Assembly (NCBI GenBank): GCA_045636205.1
Contig: JAZTXE010000047.1
Span: 1 to 35,824 of the forward strand
DNA: 35,824 nt
Direction of reading: 5' to 3'
Origin: JAZRUF01 sp045636205
GTDB lineage: Bacteria > Bacillota > Clostridia > Oscillospirales > JAAYXM01
Program-made: the position numbers and the translations under genes
Part shown: in pieces, positions 8,462 through 16,173 of the stretch
Numbering within the stretch: position 1 is the first letter of the stretch
How the letters are laid out: every line of letters begins with the position of its first letter
The notes under the pieces: generated by a model
What the model was told of the DNA's origin: nothing
Seen by the model: only the letters and a program-made list of their open reading frames with translations
Database searches by the model: none

Positions 8462-8493
8462 GTAGAAAACCTCCTGTTTTTTAATTTATAATA

Positions 8494-8522
8494 ATTGTAA
8501 TATAAATTCTTATAAATTACAA
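8494..8522 (-). promoter_or_regulatory. Sigma-A promoter for SDR gene
   Basis: Minus strand TTGTAA (8517-8522), 17-nt spacer, TACAAT (8494-8499), about 33 nt before the ATG. Confidence 0.75.
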
Positions 8523-8541
8523 TACCGTCGCACAATAGTCC

Positions 8542-8569
8542 TTGAAAATGAAAAAATAAGTGGTATATT
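8542..8569 (+). promoter_or_regulatory. Extended -10 promoter for beta-helix gene
   Basis: TTGAAA (8542-8547), 16-nt spacer, TGG extension and TATATT (8564-8569), 20 nt before the ATG at 8589. The short leader carries GTGAGGTGA as ribosome site. Confidence 0.7.
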
Positions 8570-8588
8570 AATAGTGAGGTGAAAGATA

Positions 8589-10172
8589 ATGTGGGAATCA
8601 AAGCTGTTTGAGCAGTTTAAAAACGATAGAGAAAATTGCCCGCTTCAGGATTTTTCATATGCGGGGTATCATTACGGCGAGCGTGAAATTCCAAACCCGC
8701 CGATTACGCTTAATGTAGCGGATTTCGGGGTGCTGCCGGATACCGGCGAGGATGTTACGGATAAGATTCAGAGCGTCATAGACCGCGTTGAGGCGATGGG
8801 CGGCGGCGTGGTATATATACCCGCGGGAACGTATGAGCTAAACTGCGATGAAAACAGGCAGAATTATCTTAAGATAAGCAAAAACAACGTCATAATCCGC
8901 GGTGCGGGGGATGATACAGTGCTCAGGAAAAACCGCCGGCTTATGTCGGAGGCGCAGCCGTGGTTTTCACCAGGTATTATACATGCGGGCGAGAATTTAT
9001 GGGATAATAACAGCTACATAAGCACGGATGATTTGCCATATATATCCGAGGTTGAGGTCAGTGCAAAGGCCGGAGAGTGCAGCTTAAAGCTTAAGTCTGC
9101 CAAGGGTTTGGTGGCGGGTGACTGCGCGCTTCTTTGTATGAGAAATACTGATGATGAAGGTACGCTCTCTAAAAAAGTCATAGCACCGCTTGAGATCGAG
9201 GATGCGTGGGAGAATAAGAAAAACGCGGGCAAAAACCGCATGATAGATTACGCATGGCTTGCCGAGGTAAAAAGTGTAAGTGAAGATGGAAGCGTTACCT
9301 TCATGCAGCCGCTCAGAGCGGATATTGACATTGAGTTTGCGCCGTTTGTGTGCAAGTTTCCGATGCTCTCCGAGGTGGGTGTTGAGAATATACGCTTTGA
9401 GAGTGCGTGGGATGATGACGGATATTATCATCACAAGACGCTCGAGCACGATTACGGCTGGAATGCGGTTATATTCAATCAGGTAAAGCACGGGTTTGTG
9501 CGCAATCTGACCATAAACAATTACACGCAGGGTGTTCAGATAAGAAACGGGCGCAATGTCACGGTTTCCAATATCACTATGAACGGATTTCCCGGGCATT
9601 ACGGCGTAAAGAGCTATACATACGCGTGCGACAATATGTTTGAGGATATAAAAATCAACTGCCACAGAACGCACGCGGCGGGAGTTGAGGGATACACGCA
9701 GGGAAATGTTTACCGCAATTTCCACATTACCTCCGAGGCGAGTGATATGGACCTGCACGGCGCGGGCGCACCCGCGTACAATCTCTTTGAAAAGATAGAC
9801 GGTACGGAAAAAATCTGTGGCGGAGCGGGACCGCAGAACCTGCCGCATTCCGGGCAGTACAACACGTTCTGGAATATAGGGATAAAGCACACGGACGTGA
9901 TACGTGCGCCTGAGCTTACATATGATGCGGATGACGATTTGTTCTTTGCGTGGTTCTGGATGAAGGATAACCCGAAGCCGAATCCGTGTTGCCGCATGTA
10001 TCCGAAGAGTATTGTTTCGGGAGTATATTCTACGGATGAGAGGATTATAACCGTTGAGGGTGAAAGTTTAGACCGCGCGGATGAGTGGGTATACATTGAG
10101 GGCTTGAACAGAGAGGGTATTGAGCCTGCGTCACTCTACGATGCGCAGTTTAAGTTGAGGAAAAAAGGATAA
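8589..10172 (+). CDS. Right-handed beta-helix protein, pectate-lyase-superfamily type
   Basis: 527 residues. An N-terminal block NVADFGVLPDTGEDVTDKIQ (43-62) followed by GGGVVYIPAGTYEL is the classic start of Pectate_lyase_3 / GH28-like beta-helix proteins. Later turns such as VRNLTINNYTQGVQIRNGRN and VSNITMNGFPGHYGV repeat the coil pattern. There is no signal peptide: the start MWESKLFEQFKND is polar, and the ATG follows a good ribosome site. This points to a cytoplasmic role, perhaps on imported oligosaccharides. The catalytic residues of a defined lyase or hydrolase family cannot be picked out by eye. Single gene with own promoter and terminator, divergent from the SDR gene. Confidence 0.82.
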   Translation: MWESKLFEQFKNDRENCPLQDFSYAGYHYGEREIPNPPITLNVADFGVLPDTGEDVTDKIQSVIDRVEAMGGGVVYIPAGTYELNCDENRQNYLKISKNNVIIRGAGDDTVLRKNRRLMSEAQPWFSPGIIHAGENLWDNNSYISTDDLPYISEVEVSAKAGECSLKLKSAKGLVAGDCALLCMRNTDDEGTLSKKVIAPLEIEDAWENKKNAGKNRMIDYAWLAEVKSVSEDGSVTFMQPLRADIDIEFAPFVCKFPMLSEVGVENIRFESAWDDDGYYHHKTLEHDYGWNAVIFNQVKHGFVRNLTINNYTQGVQIRNGRNVTVSNITMNGFPGHYGVKSYTYACDNMFEDIKINCHRTHAAGVEGYTQGNVYRNFHITSEASDMDLHGAGAPAYNLFEKIDGTEKICGGAGPQNLPHSGQYNTFWNIGIKHTDVIRAPELTYDADDDLFFAWFWMKDNPKPNPCCRMYPKSIVSGVYSTDERIITVEGESLDRADEWVYIEGLNREGIEPASLYDAQFKLRKKG

Positions 10173-10176
10173 GGAC

Positions 10177-10205
10177 AAAAGGCGAAGCCGGCGGCTTCGC
10201 CTTTT
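10177..10205 (+). terminator. Terminator of beta-helix gene
   Basis: AAAAGGCGAAGCC (10177-10189) pairs perfectly with GGCTTCGCCTTTT (10193-10205) around a 3-nt loop, a few bases after the stop codon. Confidence 0.92.
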
Positions 10206-10265
10206 AAAATTTTAAAAAAATTAAAAAATCAGGGAATAATTGCAGTAGATAGACGGAGTGGGTTG

Positions 10266-10274
10266 TGGTATAAT
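10266..10274 (+). promoter_or_regulatory. Extended -10 promoter for NAGPA-SLH gene
   Basis: TGG-TATAAT at 10266-10274 is a consensus extended -10. No good -35 is present at 16-18 nt (the 17-nt position reads TAGATA). It lies 32 nt before the ATG at 10307. Confidence 0.6.
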
Positions 10275-10306
10275 TAAATCCGATACTAAATAAGGGTGAT
10301 ATGGAT

Positions 10307-12595
10307 ATGTTTAAATTTAAAAAAATCACGGCATGGATTTTATGTATATGTATGGCGGTTGGGGTAATTCCCGCATCTCAGGCGTGGCTTGACGGCATAG
10401 ATTGGACGTGGGGAAGTGTTACCGGGGCGTTCGAGCAGTACGTCGCGCCTGGGACCATGTATCGCGAGATAAGCACGGAGACCTCTGCAGGACCGCAGAA
10501 GATACACGCGATAGAGTTTGACCCGAAAAGCGAGGTTGTAGAGCTTCGCGCGGGCAAGACCCGCGGCAACGTATACGGTGTTCAGACGGTACTTGGCATA
10601 ACAAGCGAGATGGAAAAGGAATTCCCGGGGCAGGTGGTTGCGGGAATCAACGGCGACTTTTTTGACTTGGGTGTGGGCGTGCCGTTTGGCGTATTTATGG
10701 AGGACGGAAAGGTGCTCAGCACGCCACCGCAGTACTCAAGCTCATTCGGCATTAAAAACGACGGTACGCCGTTTGTGCTCACCCACGGCACGATACTGAA
10801 TAAAATTCTCTTTATCGGGGATAAAAAGATAGAGATGAGCGGTATTAACAACCGTATTAAGGACGCGGACAGCCTGATGATGTACACGTCCGACTACGGT
10901 GCGTCAACTCACGTTAAGCAGGATAGTCTTGAGATTGTATGCACCGTGCTCTCGGGCGAGCTACGCCATGGCGAAACGATAGAACTTCGCGTGGAGAAGA
11001 TAAACTCAGATATAGGAAATTGCGAGATAGCACCCGGTACGGTGGTTCTCTCCGCTACCGGCGCGCGCAGGGATGAAATCGCGGCACTTACCGAGGGCGA
11101 TGAGATTGGAGCATATGTTCAGTTTAATGAGTTCTGGCAGGACGTAAAATTCGCGGTTGGCGGAAACCACACGATTTTGCAGGACGGCGAGGTAAAAGAC
11201 GTTACGGATAACGCGAGAAACCCGAGAACGGTTGTCGGCTACAAAGAAGACGGAACCGTGGTGTTTTACACGATAGACGGTAGGCAGAAAAACTATTCGG
11301 CGGGAGCTACACTCAAGCAGGCGGCGACGATTATGCGTGACATGGGATGTGTAGGTGCTCTGAATTTAGACGGTGGTGGTTCGACCACGTTTGTACTGCG
11401 TCCGGCGGGCTCCATGACGCGCAAGGTGGTAAACAGTCCGTCAGAGGGCTCGCAGCGTCAGGTGGCGAATGCGCTTGTTCTTATAAATACTGCCGAGAAG
11501 TATCCCGCGCCGACCAAGCTCTTTATTACGGCACCTGCAAACAAACTGCTTGCAGGCGGAGAGTATTCATACACGGTAAACGGAGCGATGGACCCCAATT
11601 ACCAACCGCACGAGCCGCAGGGTCCGTTTACATGGCAGGTGGATTCGGAAATAGCCGAGATTGACGCGGACGGAAAGCTCTACGCAAAAGAGGCAGGGCA
11701 GATTTCGGTAACGCTTACAAATGACACGGCGAGCGGAACCGTGACCGGCGAGATAGTTGATACGCTGACTTCGATAACCTCATCCTTTGCAAATTCAAAG
11801 CTTAAACCCAATGAGAAAATCACGCTTTCAGTAGATGCCATATATAACGGACACAAAGTTTCCCACTCAAATGACCTGCTTTCATGGTCTGCCGATGAGC
11901 AGCTTGGCGAGATTGTCGAACCGGGCGTAATACTAACCGGAGAAAAGTACGCAGAGGGTAATATCTACGTAAGCTATAAGGATGTAAGCGTTGCGATACC
12001 CGTGGTGGTTGACGGAAAAAAGGTAATTGAGTTTTCTGACCTTGACGCGCATACATGGGCGCAGGACGCGATTTACCGCCTTGCCGAAAAGGAGATTATC
12101 CGCGGTGTGAGCGAAAGTGAATTTGCGCCCGCGAGGTCTATAAAAAGAGCGGATTTTATGCTGCTCCTGGTGCGTATGATGGAAATTGATACGTCAAAGA
12201 AGCCTGAGGATAATTTCTCAGACGTTCCGGAGAGCGCGTATTACTACAATGAGCTGGGCACTGCAAAGGCGCTCGGGATTGCAAACGGTGTAAGTGAGAC
12301 GGAATTTGCGCCTGAGAGGAACATAACGCGGCAGGAGATGTTTACCCTTGTATGGCGCGTTATGAAGAAAATGGGATATTTAAGTGAGGATGCGGATGCG
12401 TCCATGACGGGGGCATACGCGGATGCGGGAGATATAAGCGAGTACGCGCGTGTTGCGATTGCCACGATGTCAGACCTTGAACTTGTTAAAGGTGACTCTA
12501 ACGGTTGCGTGAACCCGAAAAACCCGGCGACCCGCGCAGAATCAGCTGTATTTATTGACCGCGTGGATACCATGATAAATCCGCCTGCGGTTTAG
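10307..12595 (+). CDS. Secreted phosphodiester glycosidase (NAGPA) domain protein with three SLH domains
   Basis: Starting at the ATG at 10307 (8 nt after AGGGTG; the in-frame ATG at 10301 is only 2 nt from it) the protein has 762 residues. A signal peptide is clear (MFKFKKITAWILC... to about PASQA). Residues about 60-390 form the NAGPA/DUF2233 domain, with GINGDFFDLG and the signature LNLDGGGSTTF. An Ig-like region follows (about 395-570). The last ~190 residues are three S-layer homology repeats: FSDLDAHTWAQDAIYRLAEK, FSDVPESAYYYNELGTAKAL, and a more divergent third starting YADAGDISEYA. SLH repeats anchor proteins to pyruvylated wall polymer. NAGPA-type enzymes cut phosphodiester-linked sugars, so a role in turnover of wall or teichoic-type polymers is plausible. 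It heads a run with the next three genes. Confidence 0.88.
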   Translation: MFKFKKITAWILCICMAVGVIPASQAWLDGIDWTWGSVTGAFEQYVAPGTMYREISTETSAGPQKIHAIEFDPKSEVVELRAGKTRGNVYGVQTVLGITSEMEKEFPGQVVAGINGDFFDLGVGVPFGVFMEDGKVLSTPPQYSSSFGIKNDGTPFVLTHGTILNKILFIGDKKIEMSGINNRIKDADSLMMYTSDYGASTHVKQDSLEIVCTVLSGELRHGETIELRVEKINSDIGNCEIAPGTVVLSATGARRDEIAALTEGDEIGAYVQFNEFWQDVKFAVGGNHTILQDGEVKDVTDNARNPRTVVGYKEDGTVVFYTIDGRQKNYSAGATLKQAATIMRDMGCVGALNLDGGGSTTFVLRPAGSMTRKVVNSPSEGSQRQVANALVLINTAEKYPAPTKLFITAPANKLLAGGEYSYTVNGAMDPNYQPHEPQGPFTWQVDSEIAEIDADGKLYAKEAGQISVTLTNDTASGTVTGEIVDTLTSITSSFANSKLKPNEKITLSVDAIYNGHKVSHSNDLLSWSADEQLGEIVEPGVILTGEKYAEGNIYVSYKDVSVAIPVVVDGKKVIEFSDLDAHTWAQDAIYRLAEKEIIRGVSESEFAPARSIKRADFMLLLVRMMEIDTSKKPEDNFSDVPESAYYYNELGTAKALGIANGVSETEFAPERNITRQEMFTLVWRVMKKMGYLSEDADASMTGAYADAGDISEYARVAIATMSDLELVKGDSNGCVNPKNPATRAESAVFIDRVDTMINPPAV

Positions 12596-12607
12596 GAGTG
12601 ATTTTAT

Positions 12608-13672
12608 TTGACGGAGAGGCTTAAAAAGCTCGAGGTTTATTTAGAGGAAAATAAGCTCGATGCGATGTATATATCATCGTATGAGAATTACAGATACTAT
12701 TCGTCCTTTTCGGGGAGCAACTGCCATCTGTTTGTAAGCCGGAGCGAGAAGCTTCTTGTGACTGACGGCAGATACTATGAGCAGGCGGCGCAGCAAGCGC
12801 CTGAGTTTACGCTTGTGCCGCAAAAGAGGGTTTTGGCAGACAGTGTAAGTGAGCTTGTCGCGGAGAGAAAGTGGCTTCGCGTAGGCTATGAGACGATGAA
12901 GCTTACTGACTATCAGATACACGCGCTTAAAAGCGCGTGCCCGCAGGTCGAGTGGGTACCGCGTGAGAACTTTGGTGTTTACCCGCGCATGATAAAGGAC
13001 GCAGATGAGCTTTTAAAGATTAAAAAAGCCGTGGAGATTGCAGATGAGGCACTAAAGGAGCTTACAACGCGCCTGAGAATAGGAATGACCGAGCGGGAAA
13101 TCGCCGCGGAGCTTGATTATCTGATGGCAAAATGCGGGAGTGAGAGATGCGCGTTTGATACGATTTCCGCATCCGGCGAGCGCGGCGCGCTGCCGCACGC
13201 AACGCCGACTGATAGGCGCATTTGTGATGGCGATATGCTCACCCTTGATTTCGGCGCATGCTACATGGGGTATATGTCCGACATTACGAGAACTCTTTGG
13301 TTTGGCGAGCCGTCTGACGAGCTTTGCCGCGTATGGGATGCGGTATATAAAGCGCAGCGAGCCGCGGTCGCGGCGACTCGCCCGGGAATTTCCGCGGGTG
13401 AGCTTGATGCACTGCACCGCAAGAGCCTGGAGGAGAGCGGATACGGCGAGTATATCATGCACAGCTTAGGGCATGGTGTCGGGCTTGAGATACACGAGCA
13501 GCCGCGCATTGCGCCGGGCAGTGCGGATGTTCTGGTGCCGGGAATGGTCATAACGATTGAGCCGGGAGTGTATATACCCGGGCTGGGCGGTGTGCGCACG
13601 GAGGACACGGTGGTGGTAACGCATGACGGTGTCGAGGTGCTTACCAAGAGCCCGCATCTTATAAAAATCTGA
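12608..13672 (+). CDS. pepP: M24 family Xaa-Pro aminopeptidase
   Basis: 354 residues: N-terminal creatinase-like domain (1-125) and C-terminal pita-bread domain. All five metal ligands are present: D214 (LTLDFG), D225 (MSDITRT), H289 (SLGHGVG), E318 (TIEPGVY) and E332 (VRTEDT). Such enzymes remove N-terminal residues before proline. The start is TTG at 12608, 9 nt after AGGAG, which overlaps the stop of the upstream gene; an ATG further in would delete the conserved RLKKLEVYLEENKLDA start. Close coupling upstream and a 10-nt gap to mnmA indicate an operon. Pep family subtype (PepP or PepQ) is not certain. Confidence 0.93.
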   Translation: MTERLKKLEVYLEENKLDAMYISSYENYRYYSSFSGSNCHLFVSRSEKLLVTDGRYYEQAAQQAPEFTLVPQKRVLADSVSELVAERKWLRVGYETMKLTDYQIHALKSACPQVEWVPRENFGVYPRMIKDADELLKIKKAVEIADEALKELTTRLRIGMTEREIAAELDYLMAKCGSERCAFDTISASGERGALPHATPTDRRICDGDMLTLDFGACYMGYMSDITRTLWFGEPSDELCRVWDAVYKAQRAAVAATRPGISAGELDALHRKSLEESGYGEYIMHSLGHGVGLEIHEQPRIAPGSADVLVPGMVITIEPGVYIPGLGGVRTEDTVVVTHDGVEVLTKSPHLIKI

Positions 13673-13682
13673 GGGTTTTAAA

Positions 13683-14714
13683 ATGAAAAAAACTGTGCTT
13701 GTAGGCATGAGCGGCGGGGTGGACAGCAGTGCCGCCGCGGCGCTTTTGAGAGATGAATATAATGTGCTCGGCGTGACACTTGCGCTCCATGGCGATTGCG
13801 CTCCCGCGGTCGAGGATGCGCGCAGAGTTTGCGAGAATTTAGGGATAAAGCACTACGTCAGGGATTATTCTGATAAGTTTAAACAATATGTAATAGAAGA
13901 TTTTGTGCGCGAGTACACGCGCGCACGGACTCCGAACCCTTGCGTTTGGTGCAATTACCATATAAAATTCGGTGCGATGCTCTCCCTTGCAGATGAGTTG
14001 GGCGCGGATTATATAGCGACTGGGCATTATGTAAAGAAAGAGTATGACGATATAAGCGGCGAGTATATGTTAAAGTCCGCGTCAAGCATTGAGAAGGACC
14101 AGACATATGCGCTATACAGGTTAAAGCAGAGCCAGCTTGCGCGCTCTGTTTTTCCGCTTGCTGAGCTTCCCAAAAGCCGCGTGCGTGAGATTGCCGCAGA
14201 GTGCGGACTTGACGTTGCGTCAAAGAAGGACAGTCAGGAGATTTGCTTTATACCCGACGGGGACTATGCCGGATACATAGAAAAGACTGTAGGGGCGAGC
14301 ATGCCCGGGAAGTTTATAGGACCTGGGGGAGAAGTGCTCGGTGAGCACAAGGGACTTATTGATTACACGGTCGGTCAGCGCCGCGGCTTGGGCATAGCGT
14401 ACAGCGAGAGGCTTTACGTTGCGCGGCTTGACATAGAGAATAACGCGGTGCATTTAGGCTGCGAGGGTGTTCAGAACGCAGAAGAGGTGCTTGCTGACGC
14501 GATAACCTTTATATCCGATAAGCCGCAGGAAAAAGAATTTGACTGTTTGGCAAAAATACGATACAATGGTCGCGCGGCAAAGGCGCATGTAGAACTGTCA
14601 GAAGATGAAATGAAGGTAACATTCTGGGAGCCTCAACGCGCTGCAGCACCCGGCCAGTCGGTTGTTCTTTATCGGGACGATGCAGTGCTCGGCGGAGGTA
14701 TTATAAAGGGATAA
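13683..14714 (+). CDS. mnmA: tRNA-specific 2-thiouridylase MnmA
   Basis: 343 residues, slightly short of typical. PP-loop GMSGGVDSS at 8-16, catalytic CxxC in TPNPCVWCN (C87, C90) and second catalytic Cys in DSQEICF (C188); IDYTVGQRRGLGI is the conserved tRNA-contact block. MnmA transfers sulfur to U34 of tRNA-Lys, -Glu and -Gln. The C-terminal beta-barrel domain is present (to GGGIIKG). It lies between pepP and cysE, so sulfur supply (cysteine synthesis) and sulfur use share a transcript; this functional link is inference. ATG follows GAGGG, weaker than usual. Confidence 0.96.
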   Translation: MKKTVLVGMSGGVDSSAAAALLRDEYNVLGVTLALHGDCAPAVEDARRVCENLGIKHYVRDYSDKFKQYVIEDFVREYTRARTPNPCVWCNYHIKFGAMLSLADELGADYIATGHYVKKEYDDISGEYMLKSASSIEKDQTYALYRLKQSQLARSVFPLAELPKSRVREIAAECGLDVASKKDSQEICFIPDGDYAGYIEKTVGASMPGKFIGPGGEVLGEHKGLIDYTVGQRRGLGIAYSERLYVARLDIENNAVHLGCEGVQNAEEVLADAITFISDKPQEKEFDCLAKIRYNGRAAKAHVELSEDEMKVTFWEPQRAAAPGQSVVLYRDDAVLGGGIIKG

Positions 14715-14727
14715 AGGAGGAGATGCG

Positions 14728-15378
14728 ATGTTTAAGACACTCAGAGAGGATATACGCGCAATACGCGAGAGAGACCCGGCAGCACGAAGCGGATTTGAGA
14801 TATTTATACTCTATTCGGGGCTCCACGCGCTTATCTATCACCGCATCGCGCATTTCTTTCACAGGCATCACATGTTTTTTATCGCGCGTATGATTTCGCA
14901 GATGAACAGATTTTTTACCGGGGTTGAGATACATCCGGGTGCGCAGATAGGAAAGGGACTGTTTATCGACCACGGTTCGGGCGTAGTTATCGGTGAGACT
15001 ACCATAATCGGCGATAACTGCACGATTTATCAGGGCGCGACGCTCGGCGGTACGGGTAAGGATATAGGCAAGCGCCATCCGACGCTCGGAAACAATGTAA
15101 TGGTAGGTGCGGGTGCTAAGATTTTAGGTCCGTTTAAAGTGGGGGACAATGCTAAAATCGCATCCAATGCAGTGGTGCTGGAGGAAATTCCGCCCGACTG
15201 CACAGCGGTTGGTGTGCCTGCACGTGTTGTAAGGAGAAACGGCGTTAAGGCGGCATGTGCGGATATGGACCAGATACATATTCCCGACCCGATTGCGCAG
15301 GAGCTCTGCGCTATGCGTATTCGCATCGAGCGGCTTGAAAAGGAACTCAAGGAAAAAGAAAACAACGCAGAGAGTTAG
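14728..15378 (+). CDS. cysE: Serine O-acetyltransferase (EpsC/CysE type)
   Basis: 216 residues. A helical N-terminal part (RLDP-like DPAARSGFEIFILYSGLHAL) is followed by a left-handed hexapeptide beta helix: IHPGAQIGKGLFIDHGSGVVIGET, then NCTIYQGATLGGTGK and GDNAKIASNAVVL. The short N-terminal region is typical of EpsC proteins in Firmicutes. The enzyme makes O-acetylserine from serine and acetyl-CoA, the first step of cysteine synthesis. No cysK is adjacent. The C-terminal ~35 residues are a charged coiled-coil tail. Strong AAAGGAGGAG precedes the ATG, 13 nt after mnmA. Confidence 0.95.
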   Translation: MFKTLREDIRAIRERDPAARSGFEIFILYSGLHALIYHRIAHFFHRHHMFFIARMISQMNRFFTGVEIHPGAQIGKGLFIDHGSGVVIGETTIIGDNCTIYQGATLGGTGKDIGKRHPTLGNNVMVGAGAKILGPFKVGDNAKIASNAVVLEEIPPDCTAVGVPARVVRRNGVKAACADMDQIHIPDPIAQELCAMRIRIERLEKELKEKENNAES

Positions 15379-15396
15379 ATGCTCTCTGCGTTGTTT
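15361..15396 (+). terminator. Terminator overlapping the end of cysE
   Basis: AACAACGCAGAGAG (15361-15374) pairs perfectly with CTCTCTGCGTTGTT (15382-15395); the loop includes the stop codon. Followed by TTTCG, a weak U tract. Confidence 0.8.
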
Positions 15397-15453
15397 CGTT
15401 GTTGGCGGTTCGTCGGAAACCGCCGAACCCTACGTGGTGCAACAACGTTTTTT
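15397..15453 (+). terminator. Second, two-part hairpin with U tract after cysE
   Basis: CGTTGTTG (15397-15404) pairs with CAACAACG (15440-15447), enclosing a small hairpin GCGGTT/AACCGC (15405-15410 with 15418-15423), and is followed by six T. Its first bases repeat the CGTTGTT of the preceding terminator, so the two hairpins could exchange strands. Confidence 0.7.
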
Positions 15454-15489
15454 GCAGTTGCCAGCATTTGCGCTTGCAAATTATTTTAT

Positions 15490-15518
15490 TTGTATTTTTT
15501 AAAATGATGTGGTAGAAT
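15490..15518 (+). promoter_or_regulatory. Promoter for SLOG-gene leader
   Basis: TTGTAT (15490-15495), 17-nt spacer with TGG extension, TAGAAT (15513-15518). The expected start, about 15525, coincides with the first base of the inverted repeat described next. Confidence 0.68.
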
Positions 15519-15523
15519 GTTCT

Positions 15524-15625
15524 TGCGACACATTTGAATATTTAAACCAAATCAGATGCATTTTATATCGGTAAAAATGCATCCTCTATTTTTGCATCTA
15601 TTTGGTTTGTAAAAAATGTGTCGCA
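15524..15625 (+). promoter_or_regulatory. Nested inverted repeat in the 5' leader, possible switching RNA or MITE
   Basis: Three co-linear perfect stems nest: TGCGACACATTT (15524-15535) with AAATGTGTCGCA (15614-15625); AAACCAAAT (15544-15552) with ATTTGGTTT (15600-15608); AGATGCA (15554-15560) with TGCATCT (15593-15599). A competing local hairpin exists: GATGCATTTT (15555-15564) with AAAATGCATC (15574-15583). A further copy ATGCATTTTT occurs at 15638-15647 and can also pair with 15573-15582. Mutually exclusive folds upstream of a terminator are the hallmark of attenuators or riboswitches. No known class was recognised. A miniature transposable element is the alternative, though no clear target duplication flanks it. 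Confidence 0.6.
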
Positions 15626-15649
15626 GCATTTGAGGCTATGCATTTTTCG

Positions 15650-15680
15650 GTGCGTGGCTTCGGCTGCGCACTTTTTTATT
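15650..15680 (+). terminator. UUCG-loop terminator directly before the SLOG ribosome site
   Basis: GTGCGTGGC (15650-15658) pairs with GCTGCGCAC (15663-15671) including two wobbles around a C(TTCG)G tetraloop, followed by TTTTTTATTTT. The AAGGAGG ribosome site begins at 15683, so this hairpin sits inside the leader of the next gene and would act as an attenuator. Confidence 0.85.
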
Positions 15681-15696
15681 TTAAGGAGGTATACAT

Positions 15697-16128
15697 ATGA
15701 AAATAGCATTCTGCGGTCATGGTGATATTCCGCCATCGGAAAGCACAGCTTTAGAGGAGAAACTACGCAAAACGGTTATAGAGTTAATCGAGAGTGGGGC
15801 ACATGAGTTTCTTTTCGGCGGTTACGGAGATTTTGATAAGCTGTGCGCAAAAACCGTGTATGAATTAAAGGAAAAATATCCGCATGTTAAATCTGTTCTG
15901 GTAATTCCGTATCTTGACCGTGAATACAATATGCGCTGGTATGACTTAAGTGAGTACCCGCCGATAAATGTGCCTCGAAGATTTGCAATACTCAAGCGCA
16001 ACGAATACATGGTTGATCAGGCAGACGCGGTTGTCGCATGGGTTAAATACAGCTTCGGCGGTGCAGCAAAGACATATGCATACGCTAAACGCAAGAAAAA
16101 GGAAATAATTAATCTTGCCGAGGATTGA
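15697..16128 (+). CDS. SLOG-family (Rossmann-like) protein of unknown function
   Basis: 143 residues. MKIAFCGHGDIPPSES at the start, EFLFGGYGDFDKLCA in the middle and DAVVAWVKYSFGGAAKTYAYA near the end match the SLOG / DUF1273-like pattern of small nucleotide- or ligand-binding Rossmann proteins found in Firmicutes. The GGYGDFD and FGGAAKT glycine loops are probable ligand-binding sites. SLOG proteins are thought to bind or process nucleotide-derived molecules such as ADP-ribose or cytokinin-like bases. No catalytic role can be assigned here. The gene is monocistronic, with a long structured leader and a strong terminator. AAGGAGG gives an unambiguous ATG. Confidence 0.75.
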   Translation: MKIAFCGHGDIPPSESTALEEKLRKTVIELIESGAHEFLFGGYGDFDKLCAKTVYELKEKYPHVKSVLVIPYLDREYNMRWYDLSEYPPINVPRRFAILKRNEYMVDQADAVVAWVKYSFGGAAKTYAYAKRKKKEIINLAED

Positions 16129-16131
16129 TAG

Positions 16132-16165
16132 AAAAGCCTTCCGTTTGCACAAACGGAAGGCTTTT
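16132..16165 (+). terminator. Bidirectional terminator between SLOG gene and clpC
   Basis: AAAAGCCTTCCGTTT (16132-16146) pairs perfectly with AAACGGAAGGCTTTT (16151-16165) around GCAC; it serves both convergent genes. Confidence 0.93.
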
Positions 16166-16173
16166 GGTATGGT

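Noticed and set aside
9084..9890. 268-codon open frame on minus
   Set aside because: Lies wholly inside the beta-helix gene in the opposite strand; composition is that of a shadow frame and it has no ribosome site or family match.
15397..15453. Riboswitch aptamer
   Set aside because: The fold is a simple two-part hairpin with U tract after cysE and has no promoter of its own; a terminator explains it.
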